In this document: positions 18,464 through 28,957 of the stretch, piece after piece
Layout: each line of letters starts with the position of its first letter
How positions within the stretch are numbered: position 1 is the first letter of the stretch
Assembly (NCBI RefSeq): GCF_003010965.1
Contig: NZ_PGGM01000019.1
Coordinates: 47,250-111,249, forward strand
Reading direction: 5' to 3'
DNA: 64,000 nucleotides
Source of the DNA: Phyllobacterium sophorae
GTDB taxonomy: Bacteria; Pseudomonadota; Alphaproteobacteria; Rhizobiales; Rhizobiaceae
The notes under the pieces: model-generated
What the model saw: the letters and a program-made list of their open reading frames with translations, nothing else
Database searches by the model: none
Told to the model about the DNA's origin: nothing
Program-made: the position numbers and the translations under genes

Positions 18464-19627
18464 GTGCCAAACTTGAATTGGCTTCGAAGAACCATGTTGG
18501 CAGTCCTCGTTGCCTTGAACCTTGGAGGCGGTGCGATTGCTCAGGATGCTCCCGTGGTCGGTGTCGCGCCCGTGGCCATCGAAGACACCTCGCGCTCCAC
18601 TGAATTCGTAGGGCGCGTCGAAGCGCTCAATACCGTCGATATTCTGACCCGCATCGACGGATTCCTGGAAAGCAGGCTCTTCAACGAGGGGTCGACCGTC
18701 CGAAAGGGACAAGATCTCTTCCTTGTCGAAAGGAGCAGTTACGAGATTGCGCTGAAAGACGCACAGGCTGCTCTCGTCGGCGCACAGGCCGCCTTCCTCG
18801 ATGCCGAGCGGCAGCTGCAGCGAAACCGGTCTCTTATGAGCGGGCGAACGATTTCGCAATCCGTTCTCGAGCAGAGCGAGACTGCGCTGGAAAAGGCAAA
18901 GGCCACAGTCATGTCGGCTGAGGCCAGGGTCAGCCAGGCTGAGCTCAATCTCAGCTATACACGGATTGCTTCTCCAATCGACGGACGGATCGGCACCGCG
19001 GGTTTTGCGGTGGGGAGCTTCGTCGGAACATCGTCTGGTGCGTTGGCCCGCGTGGTCCAGATGGATCCGATCCGCGTGGTGTTTTCCGTCAGCGACCGGA
19101 CGATAATGAATTTGCTCGCCGCAGCCGGAGGACTGAGCAAGGACCAACTTGGCCAACAGTTCACGATGGGGCTACGCCTGTCGAACGGCGATCAATACGG
19201 CCAGCCGGGCGAGATCGAATACTTTGACAATGAAATCGATGCACAGACCGGTACCATCGCCATCCGCGCACAGTTTCCCAATTCGCAGTCGCTTCTCATT
19301 CCGGGTCAATTCGTAACCGTAGTGGCGAAAGACGTTAAAGAGACGCTGCGCCCCGTGGTGCCGGTCGGTTCCGTACAGCAAGATCGCGACGGCAAATTTG
19401 TGTTTGTCGTTGACGACACGAGCCGCGTGGCGATGCGCCGCATAAGCGTGTCCGAGCAATCGGGCAGGAACTGGATCGTCGCAGACGGTCTGAAGGGCGG
19501 AGAGAGACTGATCGTGGAGGGCATCCAGAATGCCCCTCAGGGTTCCGTCGTAAAAGCCACCGACGTCAGCGGCGCGCCCGGGGGGGGCAGTTCCCCGATG
19601 CCGGCATCATCGGGGACGAAGCCATGA
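18464..19627 (+). CDS. RND efflux periplasmic adaptor (membrane fusion protein)
   Basis: A 387-residue HlyD/AcrA-type adaptor. It has an N-terminal signal or anchor, the biotinyl-lipoyl half-motif [18 protein letters not shown], the coiled-coil hairpin ([26 protein letters not shown]), the second lipoyl half [17 protein letters not shown], and the barrel with [26 protein letters not shown] 18464 follows AAGGAGG at eight bases. The frame is open much further upstream, through the previous gene, but in a non-coding register. The stop overlaps the permease start (ATGA). It links the inner-membrane pump to an outer-membrane channel that is not encoded here. Confidence 0.93.
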   Translation: MPNLNWLRRTMLAVLVALNLGGGAIAQDAPVVGVAPVAIEDTSRSTEFVGRVEALNTVDILTRIDGFLESRLFNEGSTVRKGQDLFLVERSSYEIALKDAQAALVGAQAAFLDAERQLQRNRSLMSGRTISQSVLEQSETALEKAKATVMSAEARVSQAELNLSYTRIASPIDGRIGTAGFAVGSFVGTSSGALARVVQMDPIRVVFSVSDRTIMNLLAAAGGLSKDQLGQQFTMGLRLSNGDQYGQPGEIEYFDNEIDAQTGTIAIRAQFPNSQSLLIPGQFVTVVAKDVKETLRPVVPVGSVQQDRDGKFVFVVDDTSRVAMRRISVSEQSGRNWIVADGLKGGERLIVEGIQNAPQGSVVKATDVSGAPGGGSSPMPASSGTKP

Positions 19628-22600
19628 AAGACATCTCCGCGCCGTTTATCGGACGGCCGAGATTGGCCATGGTGATCGCTGTTGTCATGACCATTGCCGG
19701 GGCGCTGGCGCTCACGCAAATTCCCGTTGCCCAGTTCCCTCAGATCACGCCGCCGGAAGTGCAGGTCACGGCAAGCTATCCCGGCGCGAGTGCGAGCGTG
19801 CTTACCGACAGCGTCGGCGCGCCGATCGAGGATCAGGTCAACGGCGTGGAAGACATGCTGTATATGTCCTCATCCAGCAGCAACAACGGGACCTATTCGC
19901 TCACCGTGACGTTTGCAGTGGGCACCGATCCGGCGATAGCCCAGGTGAACGTGCAGAACCGCGTCGCCATGGCGACGGCGCGCCTTCCAGCTGCGGTCAC
20001 GCAGACGGGCGTGTCGGTGCGTAGCCGCTCCTCAAGCATGCTGATGGGAATCGCACTCTATTCGCCCAAGGGAACAAGAGATGAGATATTCATCAGTAAT
20101 TACGCGACGATCAACGTCAGGGACGCCATTGCCCGCGTGGCCGGTGTTGGGGAGGCAAGCGTCTTCGGACCTCTCTATAGCATGCGGATCTGGATGAATC
20201 CTGACCGCATGCAGGCCCTCGGCATCACGGCCGCCGACCTGACGTCTGCGATCCAATCCCAGAACGTGCAGGCGGCAGCGGGCCAGCTGGGATCTGCGCC
20301 TTCTGTGAGTGGTCAACAGCTTGAGCTTACGGTGACGGCGCGGGGCCGCCTCGCAAACGACACGGAGTTCGGAAACATCGTCATTCGCACGAACAAGGAC
20401 GGAGCTATTGTTCGACTGCGCGATGTTGCCCGGGTGGAACTCGGCGCGCAGTCCTATGACACCGCCTCCACGCTCAACGGACAGACGAGTGCCACTGTCG
20501 TCATCTACCAATCCTCAGACGCCAATGCGCTTGCCGTCGCAAATGCAGTTCGCGCCCAACTGCAAACGCTTTCCACCCAGTTTCCTGAAGACATGGCCTA
20601 TACGGTCGTCTTCGACACGACATCATTTCTGACCGAGACCATCAAAGAAATCGGCCTCACGCTCGCGATCACTTTCGCGCTTGTGGTCGCTGTCACCTAT
20701 ATCTTTTTGCAGGACTGGCGTGCGACAATCATTCCGACGTTGACGATTCCGGTGTCATTGATCGGAGCGTTTGCCGTTCTTTACCTGCTCGGCTATTCCG
20801 CCAATACGATCACGCTTTTTGCCATGGTTCTCGCCATCAGCCTCGTCGTGGACGATGCCATTATCGTCGTCGAAAACGTGCAGCGCATCATGAAAGAGGA
20901 TCAACTGGGGGTACACGAAGCAACGGTACGCACGATGAGGCAGGTTACGGGCCCTATCGTCGCGACCACACTTGTGCTCGCGGCCCTTTTTGTCCCGATT
21001 GTTTTCCTGCCAGGCATTACCGGACAGCTCTATCAGCAGTTTGCGGTCACGATCCTCATCACCATCACCCTATCGACCATCAATGCCCTGACCCTGAGCC
21101 CGGCACTGTGCGTGCTCACGCTCCGGCCGCCGCAGCCCGCGCGCTTCAGATTGTTTAAATATTTCAATCGGGGTCTTGCCGCCTCGCGCGACTTCTATCT
21201 CAAATTGCTTTCCGCTATCGGCACAAGGCTGCCAGTCGCGGCGGTTGTCGTCCTTGCTGTCTTCGGCGGCATTTATGGGCTTTACCGTCTGCTGCCGACG
21301 GGTTTTGTGCCCGCGGAGGACCAAGGCTACCTGTTCGTCAACGTCCAGCTTCCGAATGCGGCCTCTCTCGAGAGGACGCAACAGACTCTGGCGAGCGTCG
21401 TGTCGGTGTTGCAGCGGACACCCGGCGTCGCCAACTCCATCGGCATCTCCGGTATGAGCATGATCGGCGGCAGTGGATCAAACACTGGCATGGTCATCGC
21501 CGCGCTGAAGCCATGGAGCGAACGCGGTTCAGGCGAGAGTGTTGACGCCGTCATGAGCCGCCTGCGCACGCAGTTTGCGAGGATTTCGACCGCGTCCATC
21601 GTGCCCTTCAATCCCCCGGCAATCCCCGGCCTCGGCACAACCGGCGGTTTCGACATGCGGCTGCAGGCGCGCGCCGGCCAAAGCCAGGAAGAGCTGGCTG
21701 AAGTGATGCGGGGGCTCATCGTCAAGGCAAATCAGACATCCGGGCTGGCCGGTGTATTCAGCACGTTCTCCGCCGACGTTCCCCAGGTCTTCGTGGATAT
21801 CGACCGGAAGCGCGCGGAACTATACGGTGTTTCCCCGGCAACGATCTTCAGCGCACTGCAGGCGCATCTGGGCTCATCTTATGTCGATGACTTCAACATA
21901 TTCTCACGGGTGTATCAGGTCCGCCTGCAGGACGAGCCGGAATTCCGCAGCCGGATTGAAGATATCCAGAGGTTGAGGGTCCGCAGCCAAAGGGGGGAAC
22001 TGGTTCCCTTGCAGGCGCTCCTGACCGCATCGACGGCCTATGGCCCCAACGCCATCAGCCGCTATAACCTTTTCCCTGCTGCAGCGGTCAATGGACAGGC
22101 CGCCCCGGGAGCCAGTACGGGGCAGGCCTTGACAACCATGGCTTCACTGGCGGAACAGGTGCTGCCGTCCGGCTTCGGCTATGAGTGGACCGGACTAGCG
22201 CTTCAGGAGAAGCAGGCAGGCAATCAGATCACAATCATCGTGCTCATGGGTATCCTCTTCACCTATCTGTTCCTCGTTGCCCAATATGAAAGCTGGACTA
22301 TCCCCCTGGCGGTGATGCTGTCGGTGACCGTTGCGGTTTTTGGCGCGCTTTTCGCGCTTCTCGCGAGTGGCATCGATCTTAATATATACGCTCAGATCGG
22401 TCTCCTGCTGCTGATCGGGCTTGCCGCGAAAAACGCAATCCTCATCGTTGAGTTCGCCAAGGAACGACGCGAGGAGAAAATGGGCACAATGGAAGCAGCC
22501 ATGGCCGGAACATCCGAGCGGTTTCGGCCGGTGCTGATGACGGCCGCCGCATCCATTCTCGGGGTCATACCTCTTGTAATCGCGACGGGCGCGGGAGCCG

Positions 22601-22758
22601 GCAGTCGGCGCTCGATTGGAACGACTGTGTTCGGCGGGCTGATTTTGGGCACGATCGTGGGCCTTGTGCTGATCCCTGTTCTCTACGTTCTCGTCCAGAC
22701 GATAAGGGAAACCGTGAAGCGCCGCCTGTTCGGCATTGGAGAGCACGCGATGGAATGA
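19624..22758 (+). CDS. RND multidrug efflux permease (AcrB/MexB, HAE1 type)
   Basis: 1044 residues, the usual length. Recognisable parts: [23 protein letters not shown] at the start, the porter-domain [26 protein letters not shown], the TM4 proton-relay DD in [19 protein letters not shown], and the TM10 Lys in [23 protein letters not shown] trimeric, proton-driven inner-membrane pump for hydrophobic compounds. Coupled to the adaptor by a four-base overlap. No TolC/OprM gene follows, so the pump probably borrows a channel encoded elsewhere. No dedicated local repressor of TetR or MarR type is adjacent. Confidence 0.95.
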   Translation: MKDISAPFIGRPRLAMVIAVVMTIAGALALTQIPVAQFPQITPPEVQVTASYPGASASVLTDSVGAPIEDQVNGVEDMLYMSSSSSNNGTYSLTVTFAVGTDPAIAQVNVQNRVAMATARLPAAVTQTGVSVRSRSSSMLMGIALYSPKGTRDEIFISNYATINVRDAIARVAGVGEASVFGPLYSMRIWMNPDRMQALGITAADLTSAIQSQNVQAAAGQLGSAPSVSGQQLELTVTARGRLANDTEFGNIVIRTNKDGAIVRLRDVARVELGAQSYDTASTLNGQTSATVVIYQSSDANALAVANAVRAQLQTLSTQFPEDMAYTVVFDTTSFLTETIKEIGLTLAITFALVVAVTYIFLQDWRATIIPTLTIPVSLIGAFAVLYLLGYSANTITLFAMVLAISLVVDDAIIVVENVQRIMKEDQLGVHEATVRTMRQVTGPIVATTLVLAALFVPIVFLPGITGQLYQQFAVTILITITLSTINALTLSPALCVLTLRPPQPARFRLFKYFNRGLAASRDFYLKLLSAIGTRLPVAAVVVLAVFGGIYGLYRLLPTGFVPAEDQGYLFVNVQLPNAASLERTQQTLASVVSVLQRTPGVANSIGISGMSMIGGSGSNTGMVIAALKPWSERGSGESVDAVMSRLRTQFARISTASIVPFNPPAIPGLGTTGGFDMRLQARAGQSQEELAEVMRGLIVKANQTSGLAGVFSTFSADVPQVFVDIDRKRAELYGVSPATIFSALQAHLGSSYVDDFNIFSRVYQVRLQDEPEFRSRIEDIQRLRVRSQRGELVPLQALLTASTAYGPNAISRYNLFPAAAVNGQAAPGASTGQALTTMASLAEQVLPSGFGYEWTGLALQEKQAGNQITIIVLMGILFTYLFLVAQYESWTIPLAVMLSVTVAVFGALFALLASGIDLNIYAQIGLLLLIGLAAKNAILIVEFAKERREEKMGTMEAAMAGTSERFRPVLMTAAASILGVIPLVIATGAGAGSRRSIGTTVFGGLILGTIVGLVLIPVLYVLVQTIRETVKRRLFGIGEHAME

Positions 22759-22843
22759 GTGACATCTCGAGCACTGATAGCAGAAGTGCCGTGATCAAAC
22801 GGTCAGGAAGGTTGTTCTGGAACCAGCAAATCGGAGGTTCAAT

Positions 22844-23047
22844 ATGGCCAAAAACGGTCCCAACCCGATCTCATTATTCAAGAAGCTTGGCGGATTGATT
22901 GCCATCATCTTGGGGTTTCTGCTGACGGCGGCGGGTTACAGGTATGGATCGACCGAATACCTGACGACGGGTATTGCGCTGATTGCGCTTGGTCTGGTTC
23001 TTATCGTCCGCATGATTGTCCGGCGGAACCGCGGGCGGCAGCTATAG
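22844..23047 (+). CDS. small two-helix membrane protein
   Basis: 67 residues with two hydrophobic helices (GGLIAIILGFLLTAAGY and TTGIALIALGLVLIVRMIV) and a very basic end (RRNRGRQL). GGAGGTTCAAT precedes the ATG. It resembles DUF3185-style small membrane proteins in size and layout, but the family is not certain. It lies 85 bases behind the RND permease and before the HdeD homologue, which hints at a common envelope-stress role. Confidence 0.7.
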   Translation: MAKNGPNPISLFKKLGGLIAIILGFLLTAAGYRYGSTEYLTTGIALIALGLVLIVRMIVRRNRGRQL

Positions 23048-23138
23048 GCCACTGAGTGCGGGTTCTCTCAATTCATTGCGTGAAACCATCTTTAAATTTC
23101 ACAAATCTGAATTCATGTTGTGGACGGGGGTAACGGCA

Positions 23139-23765
23139 ATGGCGGATGCAGCCGTTGAGAGCGATCTTGGTTCTGATCCAAGCAGCATTGCACACAAAAA
23201 GTGGAAGGGCTTTCTTGTCCTTGGACTGGCTCTTTTTATTGGCGGCGCATGTTCGGTGGCCGTTCCAGCGGTTTCGACATTTGCATCAAGTGTTGTCTTT
23301 GGAATAATTCTTATGGCTGTTGGAATAGTGAAGATAATTCAATCGCTGCAGGTCAAGAACTGGACGGGCTTTGTCTGGCAAGAACTTACCGGGCTCGTGG
23401 AGCTGATTGGCGGTTTCATGGTTTATTTCAACCCATTGAAGGGGGCCATGGCGATCACCCTGCTTATTGCTTCGGTGATTTTCATTCAAGGCGTTTTCCA
23501 AATTGCGCTCTCATTCAAGGTAAGAAAAGCGCAGGGTTGGTATTGGTTCGCCGTTTCGGGAGTGGTTGCCTTTTGTGCAAGCGCAGGAATTTTGTTGAAA
23601 TTGCCCCTGACAATAGGTTTGCCGGCTGGCTCCATTGCCGGAATCGCCTTAATGATCGCAGGTATAGCCTACGTTGCAATCGCCCTCAGTATCCGCAGAG
23701 CAAAGGCGCCAGCCGCCCACGAAGGTGTATCCCCAAACCGAGGTAACGACAATTTGCGGATTTAG
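23139..23765 (+). CDS. HdeD-family membrane protein (DUF308)
   Basis: 208 residues with six hydrophobic segments arranged as repeated helical hairpins, typical of HdeD/DUF308: KGFLVLGLALFIGGACSVAVP, VVFGIILMAVGIVKIIQSL, ELTGLVELIGGFMVYFNPLKGAMAITLLIASVIFIQGVFQI. In enterobacteria HdeD supports acid resistance at high cell density. ATG 23139 is preceded by GGGGG at eight bases and avoids a 41-residue non-hydrophobic extension present in the longest open frame. The proximity to arginine deiminase and its antiporters fits an acid-stress neighbourhood, though that is inference. Confidence 0.82.
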   Translation: MADAAVESDLGSDPSSIAHKKWKGFLVLGLALFIGGACSVAVPAVSTFASSVVFGIILMAVGIVKIIQSLQVKNWTGFVWQELTGLVELIGGFMVYFNPLKGAMAITLLIASVIFIQGVFQIALSFKVRKAQGWYWFAVSGVVAFCASAGILLKLPLTIGLPAGSIAGIALMIAGIAYVAIALSIRRAKAPAAHEGVSPNRGNDNLRI

Positions 23766-23887
23766 GTTCAGAAACCACCTGAGCAGCGATTATGTTGTCG
23801 TCAGCGCTTTGGCTGTTCATGATCGTGGTTCTCTTCAAACGCAAGCTCGTCCGCTACTGACGTCGTTACGAGAAAAAGGGGCACCTC

Positions 23888-25177
23888 ATGTTTGATGTAA
23901 AAATCACCGATGCAACCTTACCTGATGGCCGCACAGGCATTGATATCGGTGTGAAATCTGGCCAGATCGTCGCCGTCGAACACAAGTTGGGCGGCGATGC
24001 GGGTGAGATTATCGATGCCGGCGGCTTGCTTGTTTCGCCGCCCTTTGTCGATTGCCATTTCCATATGGACGCGACCCTTTCCGTCGGCCAGCCGCGGTTC
24101 AATGAAAGCGGGCGGTTGCTTGACGGCATCCGGATCTGGGGCGAACTGAAGCCGCTTCTTACCCATGAAGCCGTCATCGATCGTGCGCTGCGCTATTGCG
24201 ACCTGGCAGTCACGCAGGGTCTGCTTGCGATACGCACGCATGTCGATATCTGTGATGAACGCCTTTTGGGGGTTGAAGCGCTGCTCGAAGTCAAGAAACG
24301 GGTCGCACCCTATATTGATCTCCAGCTCGTCGCGTTCCCGCAAGATGGCTATTACCGCTACCCAGGTGCCGTTGACTTGCTCAAACGCGCGCTCGATCTG
24401 GGCGTGGACGTGGTGGGAGGCATTCCGCATTTCGAACGAACGATGGCTGATGGCACGGCAAGCGTGAGAGCGCTTTGTGAGATTGCAGCAGAACGCGGCC
24501 TGATGATCGACCTGCATTGCGATGAAACCGATGATCCGCTGTCACGCCATATTGAGACGCTGGCTTTTGAAAGCCTGCGTCTTGGCCTTGGCGGACGTTC
24601 GACGGGCTCGCATTTGACATCGATGCATTCGATGGACAACTACTATGTCAGCAAACTTCTGCCGCTGATTGCAGAAGCCGGAGTTGCAGCGATAGCCAAT
24701 CCGCTGATCAACATTGGCATACAGGGTCGCCATGACACATATCCGAAACGCCGCGGGATGACACGTGTGCCAGAACTCCTGGCCCATGGCGTTACGGTGG
24801 CTTTCGGCCACGATTGCGTGATGGACCCATGGTATTCTCTGGGACAGGGTGACATGCTGGAGGTGGCGAGCATGGGGTTGCACGTGGCGCAAATGACCAG
24901 CCGTACCGCAATGCGCCAATGCTTTGCTGCTGTGACTACCGAGCCCGCCAAAATTCTCAATCTTAAAGGCTACGGCCTTGATGTCGGGTGCAAGGCAGAC
25001 ATGGTGTTGCTGCAAGCCGTCGACACGATTGAAGCAATCCGCCTGAAGGCGACGCGTCTTGCTGTGATTAAGGGAGGCAAGGTGATAGCCAGGACGCCAA
25101 ATCGGACCAGCGCACTGCATCTTGCTGGCCGCCCGGCGCGTGTTGATCCGGCAAGCTACGCACCGAAACTGGACTAG
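23888..25177 (+). CDS. codA: cytosine deaminase-type amidohydrolase
   Basis: A 429-residue metal-dependent amidohydrolase. Metal and catalytic motifs are in order: DCHFHMD (first His pair, near residue 57), DLHCDETDD (metal His and catalytic Glu, near 201), GSHLTSMHSM (His, near 240) and FGHDCVMDPWYSLG (Asp, near 307). This set matches cytosine deaminase and close relatives such as isoguanine or N-isopropylammelide-type hydrolases. There is no codB permease or other pyrimidine gene next door, so the physiological substrate is uncertain. The N-terminal ATG lies behind an AAAAAGGGGCACC site. Confidence 0.85.
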   Translation: MFDVKITDATLPDGRTGIDIGVKSGQIVAVEHKLGGDAGEIIDAGGLLVSPPFVDCHFHMDATLSVGQPRFNESGRLLDGIRIWGELKPLLTHEAVIDRALRYCDLAVTQGLLAIRTHVDICDERLLGVEALLEVKKRVAPYIDLQLVAFPQDGYYRYPGAVDLLKRALDLGVDVVGGIPHFERTMADGTASVRALCEIAAERGLMIDLHCDETDDPLSRHIETLAFESLRLGLGGRSTGSHLTSMHSMDNYYVSKLLPLIAEAGVAAIANPLINIGIQGRHDTYPKRRGMTRVPELLAHGVTVAFGHDCVMDPWYSLGQGDMLEVASMGLHVAQMTSRTAMRQCFAAVTTEPAKILNLKGYGLDVGCKADMVLLQAVDTIEAIRLKATRLAVIKGGKVIARTPNRTSALHLAGRPARVDPASYAPKLD

Positions 25178-25359
25178 ATCATAAAGACGCTTGCACGGAT
25201 TGACGAGGTCAAACGACCTGCGCTCAACAGATGGCCCTAGATGGGTGGCCATTAACGCACAAAGCCAAAACTCTTTGTGCTCCCGTTTACGGTTATGCTA
25301 TCTACCGTCAGTGTAGGGGTAGGACGATACGGATTTTTTCCCAATTTTGGAGCAGGCTT

Positions 25360-27099
25360 TTGCGCCGAAGGGCATCGAGTGACAAAGCAAAAAGGAAGCG
25401 GGCGTCAGGCCATTCAGCTGCAAGCGAAGCGCGTTTCGGAAACCTTTTGGCAAACACGACTGAAATTGTGTCGTTCTACGACCGCGATCTCCGGCTGACA
25501 CACTCCTCGACTGACCTCAAGGGTACGAGTGGAGGCGTGGCCGCGCCAGGCGCCGCCATCTGGGAGATTTATCCAAGCTTCCGCGATCCCAAGCTTCGCG
25601 CCGCACTGGACCGCGTGCTCAACGGGGGGCCTCCGGCAAATGTTGAGCTGGAGGTATCGTCGAGCGAAGCACGCGGCCGTGTATTTCTCTTTGGTGCAGC
25701 CGACTGGCTGGGAATCATTGAAAGAACGTCGGAGCCTCGCAGACAAGGCACGGGGGAAACGCAAGAGCATGAGACGCTCCTGCATCAGGCCTCGCATGAC
25801 CCGCTGACCGGACTGGAGAATCGTCGGCGGTTCAGTGAACGGCTACAGCAAGCCCTCTCGGGTGTCGACGGATCCAAGGAGAAGGTGGCCCTGCTGCAAA
25901 TTGATCTTGACGAGTTCAAGGCCGTTAACGACACCCTCGGCCATGGCGCGGGTGATACGTTGCTTCAGCTCGTCGCAGACCGTATCCGCTACCAGTTGCA
26001 GGGGGGCGAGTCAGCATATCGCTATGCGGGGGACGAGTTTGCTGTCATCCAGTCGGGCAAAGAGCAGCCTGCCGAGGCCGAGCGCCTCGCCGTGTCGTTG
26101 GTCGATACCCTTAAGGCTCCGTTCCTCATCAACGGCATTCCGGTCTTCATTGGAGCGAGCATCGGGATCGCTTTCGGACTGGAGCACGGAACGGAGAGCG
26201 AGCAACTGATGAGGGCCGCGGACATTGCTCTTTACGCGGCCAAGCGGGATGGACGGGGTTGCGCGCGGATCTTCAATCGCTCGATGCTGCTGCTGCTTGA
26301 GCAGCGCGAAAATTTGCGCCGCAGCCTTCGGTCTGCGCTGCGCAATGGTGAACTCCATCTGGAATATCAGCCGATTTTTCGCCCCCCCTCATCGGTGGTG
26401 GGCTTCGAAGCGCTGTTGCGATGGCATCATCCCGAGGTCGGAACCATCCCTCCGAGTGTCTTTATACCGATCGCCGAAACCGACGGCCTGATGGATGACA
26501 TTGGCCGGTGGGTTCTGGAACAGGCATGTCGCCAGGCAAGAACATGGCCTTCCTGGATGACGGTCGCCGTGAACCTGTCGCCCGCGCAGTTCCTGAGCGG
26601 AGCGCTCACTGACACAGTGGCACAGGTCATAGACGCGGCCGGACTGCGGGCTGACCGGCTTGAGCTTGAGATAACAGAGACCGTCCTGCTCGAAAAGACA
26701 GTCGACAATATAGACACGTTAAATACTTTGAATGTCTTAGGTATCCGCATCTCCCTTGATGATTTTGGCACCCGGTATTCTTCCTTGAGTTACCTGAAGA
26801 ACTTCCCGTTCGATACTTTAAAGATTGATCAATACTTTATCAGTGATCTGGAAACCGACCAAAAGAGCCAGGCGATCGTGCGATCAATCATAGGCTTGGC
26901 ACATGGTCTTGGGATGCGTGTTACGGCCGAGGGAGTCGAGACGCCGGGACAAGCGCGTTTCTTGATCGAGGAGGACTGTGACTATCTGCAAGGCAATTGG
27001 CTCGGGCGGCCACTGCCAGGGGAAACCACGCGCGATTTTATCCGAGGGTCCGTGCCGAGCGCAGTTGGAACGAGCGAGGGGCAGAACCGGGCGATGTAG
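25360..27099 (+). CDS. GGDEF-EAL cyclic-di-GMP turnover protein
   Basis: About 579 residues: a PAS-like N-terminal segment (NTTEIVSFYDRDLRLTHSS), a GGDEF domain with signature AGDEF (YRYAGDEFAVI), and an EAL domain. The EAL domain keeps its catalytic residues: EALLRWHHP, NLSPAQF, ELEITET, DDFGTRYSSLSYL and AEGVET. The phosphodiesterase half should be active; the AGDEF variant may or may not make c-di-GMP. No transmembrane helix is evident, so it is probably cytosolic. TTG 25360 follows GGAG at seven bases; an ATG 43 codons upstream (25231) is a weaker alternative. It precedes, by 158 bases, the partner-switching operon and may be its c-di-GMP output or partner. Confidence 0.88.
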   Translation: MRRRASSDKAKRKRASGHSAASEARFGNLLANTTEIVSFYDRDLRLTHSSTDLKGTSGGVAAPGAAIWEIYPSFRDPKLRAALDRVLNGGPPANVELEVSSSEARGRVFLFGAADWLGIIERTSEPRRQGTGETQEHETLLHQASHDPLTGLENRRRFSERLQQALSGVDGSKEKVALLQIDLDEFKAVNDTLGHGAGDTLLQLVADRIRYQLQGGESAYRYAGDEFAVIQSGKEQPAEAERLAVSLVDTLKAPFLINGIPVFIGASIGIAFGLEHGTESEQLMRAADIALYAAKRDGRGCARIFNRSMLLLLEQRENLRRSLRSALRNGELHLEYQPIFRPPSSVVGFEALLRWHHPEVGTIPPSVFIPIAETDGLMDDIGRWVLEQACRQARTWPSWMTVAVNLSPAQFLSGALTDTVAQVIDAAGLRADRLELEITETVLLEKTVDNIDTLNTLNVLGIRISLDDFGTRYSSLSYLKNFPFDTLKIDQYFISDLETDQKSQAIVRSIIGLAHGLGMRVTAEGVETPGQARFLIEEDCDYLQGNWLGRPLPGETTRDFIRGSVPSAVGTSEGQNRAM

Positions 27100-27257
27100 G
27101 GCGCGGAATTTTTAGAACAGGAAGGGTCTGGTTTGGAGAGGAGCGACGCAAAGAGTTGTGGCGAAGCCGCGCGGGATCAAATATCCAATATCGTGCCGTT
27201 TTGGAGCGCCGCCACTCCGGTCGGCTCTGTTGTTGTGAATGAAAAGGGGGAAGGCCA

Positions 27258-27779
27258 ATGGGTGTGAGCGCAAAGCAAGTAGCCGGTAAAGCTATCTTTG
27301 AACCGGTGATCCAGTTCGACATGGATATTAAGGCATTCCTCTCGGCCTGGTTTCACTGCGACCACATAGCGACCTATCTGGCACGCATGATCAGCCACAA
27401 CCGATCAGATTCCGTGCGGCACTCTAATCTTTTTTCATCTGCATTTAATGAGTTGTTGGAAGTCACCTTCCGCACGCGCCATTCCGGCGGTGACTTGGCC
27501 TGTAAAGTGTCACGCAAGGGCGCCACCGATAGGATCGAATTGACCTTCCCGTGCACACAGGACGAGCGACAATTTTATGAAAATGTGGTGTCGCATGCGG
27601 CTGATCCTGATACCCAGGAGCGATACCTCAGCTCCGTATCGGGCGATGTTGCGCCTAGCCGTGAAGTGGTGCTGCTGGAGCTGGCTGTCAATTACAACGC
27701 GACGTTGCAGCTTGGACAAGCCGACGCAGACATGATCACGCTGCTGGTAGATCTCTCACTCGAGGAGATGCCACATTGA
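27258..27779 (+). CDS. degenerate RsbW-like ATPase domain protein
   Basis: 173 residues, first gene of a coupled set. Its middle (FSSAFNELLEVTFRTRHSGGDL) aligns with the N-box of the intact ATPase two genes later ([20 protein letters not shown]), and the following acidic region also lines up. However, the N-box Asn is Val (position 69) and the GSGLGL ATP-lid loop is missing, being replaced by a VVLLELAVNYNATL stretch. It therefore looks like a paralogue that no longer binds ATP and serves as a docking or scaffold partner. GGGGAAGG precedes the ATG. Its stop overlaps the next gene's TTG start. The homology is my reading by eye. Confidence 0.7.
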   Translation: MGVSAKQVAGKAIFEPVIQFDMDIKAFLSAWFHCDHIATYLARMISHNRSDSVRHSNLFSSAFNELLEVTFRTRHSGGDLACKVSRKGATDRIELTFPCTQDERQFYENVVSHAADPDTQERYLSSVSGDVAPSREVVLLELAVNYNATLQLGQADADMITLLVDLSLEEMPH

Positions 27780-28957
27780 CCCCCTACGATCCGCTCGTTC
27801 CGCATTTCAAGGCGCGATACGACGTGAACAATCAGGAGTTTTCGATTTCAGGGGTGGTGAGGCCCCAAACGATTGATGAGCTTGCGCCCAGTATTGCGCT
27901 GTTGAAGGATTCCATCAGTCGGGTTCGGGGCGTTCTCTATGTGAACATCAGACGCTTGACGCAAATGAACAACACGGCGTTTCATGCGTTCTCACGCGTG
28001 ATCATTGATGCCTGTCGCGCTTACCCCGATCTGAAGTTCGTGGTTGTCACGTCCAGTGTCGTTGGATGGACGACACAGAAATTCCGTCGCTTGAGCGGAA
28101 TTGAACCAAACATCACCGTCGAGGAGTACGACAGCGAGTTTTATCCGGGCCAGAGTTTTCTGGAAGAAGGCGGGTTCATCCCGATCCTTCGCACACAGAC
28201 GAAGATGACCTGGCGCCATGAGCGGGCGATTTTGCCACGCCATGGCATGCAGTCAGGGATCGTCATGGCCGACATCTGCTGCGGGATCGGCGATTTTGCC
28301 GTACTGGTGCAAAAGGAGTTTCAACCGTCGCGGATCGTTGCCCTTGACCACTCCAGATCAAGTCTGGCCTATGCGCGAAGCGTGGCGGCAACCTTCGATA
28401 TTCGGGGCATTGAATACACCTATGGTGACGCATCGGAAATGTTGCTCGACGAAGAACAGTTTGATCTGGTGACGTGCCGGCATTCGTTGCAAATCTTCAA
28501 TCGACCCGAGCTCATCCTGAAGGAACTGTACCGGATATGCAAACCAGGTGGGCGGGTCTACATCACCAACGAAAAGAATTCGCACTGCCTCGGCGAACCG
28601 CGCTCGGACAGCATTCAGTGGACTTATAACGAGGTCGCAAAGCTGTTTGAGCATTTTGAGATGGACGTCGAGCTGGGACCCAAGAGCCGGCGATATTTGA
28701 CCGAGGCCGGTTTCGACGACATCCGCGTCGAATCCTTCATGGTCACGAACCTTGACGGTGATCCGCAAGACTTCGCCGATATGATTGCGGCGTGGGAGAA
28801 CGTCTATGCTGGCGACATGGCCAAAAACCGCGGCGATGATCCGGAGTTCATCGAACGCTTCCGGCAGGGATTTCAGGACCATATCTTCGCCGCACTTCAC
28901 CCCAAGGGCTATGCTGGCTGGCCGATCTGGGTCGCTTCGGGACGTAGGCCGCTATGA
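27776..28957 (+). CDS. STAS-like domain fused to a SAM-dependent methyltransferase
   Basis: 393 residues. The first ~130 resemble the small STAS-like protein at the end of the operon: ISGVVRPQT against FDGVVRLAS, and VLYVNIRRLTQMNNTAFHAF against [19 protein letters not shown], with Thr67 opposite the phosphorylatable Ser66. The remainder is a class I methyltransferase with motif I ADICCGIGDFAVLVQ, a motif II/III acidic segment GIEYTYGDASEML, and the post-I LELYRICKPGGRVYITNE region. Start TTG 27776 follows GAGGAG and overlaps the previous stop; it ends in an ATGA overlap with the phosphatase gene. The methyl acceptor is unknown. Partner-switch control of the methyltransferase is inferred. Confidence 0.8.
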   Translation: MTPYDPLVPHFKARYDVNNQEFSISGVVRPQTIDELAPSIALLKDSISRVRGVLYVNIRRLTQMNNTAFHAFSRVIIDACRAYPDLKFVVVTSSVVGWTTQKFRRLSGIEPNITVEEYDSEFYPGQSFLEEGGFIPILRTQTKMTWRHERAILPRHGMQSGIVMADICCGIGDFAVLVQKEFQPSRIVALDHSRSSLAYARSVAATFDIRGIEYTYGDASEMLLDEEQFDLVTCRHSLQIFNRPELILKELYRICKPGGRVYITNEKNSHCLGEPRSDSIQWTYNEVAKLFEHFEMDVELGPKSRRYLTEAGFDDIRVESFMVTNLDGDPQDFADMIAAWENVYAGDMAKNRGDDPEFIERFRQGFQDHIFAALHPKGYAGWPIWVASGRRPL

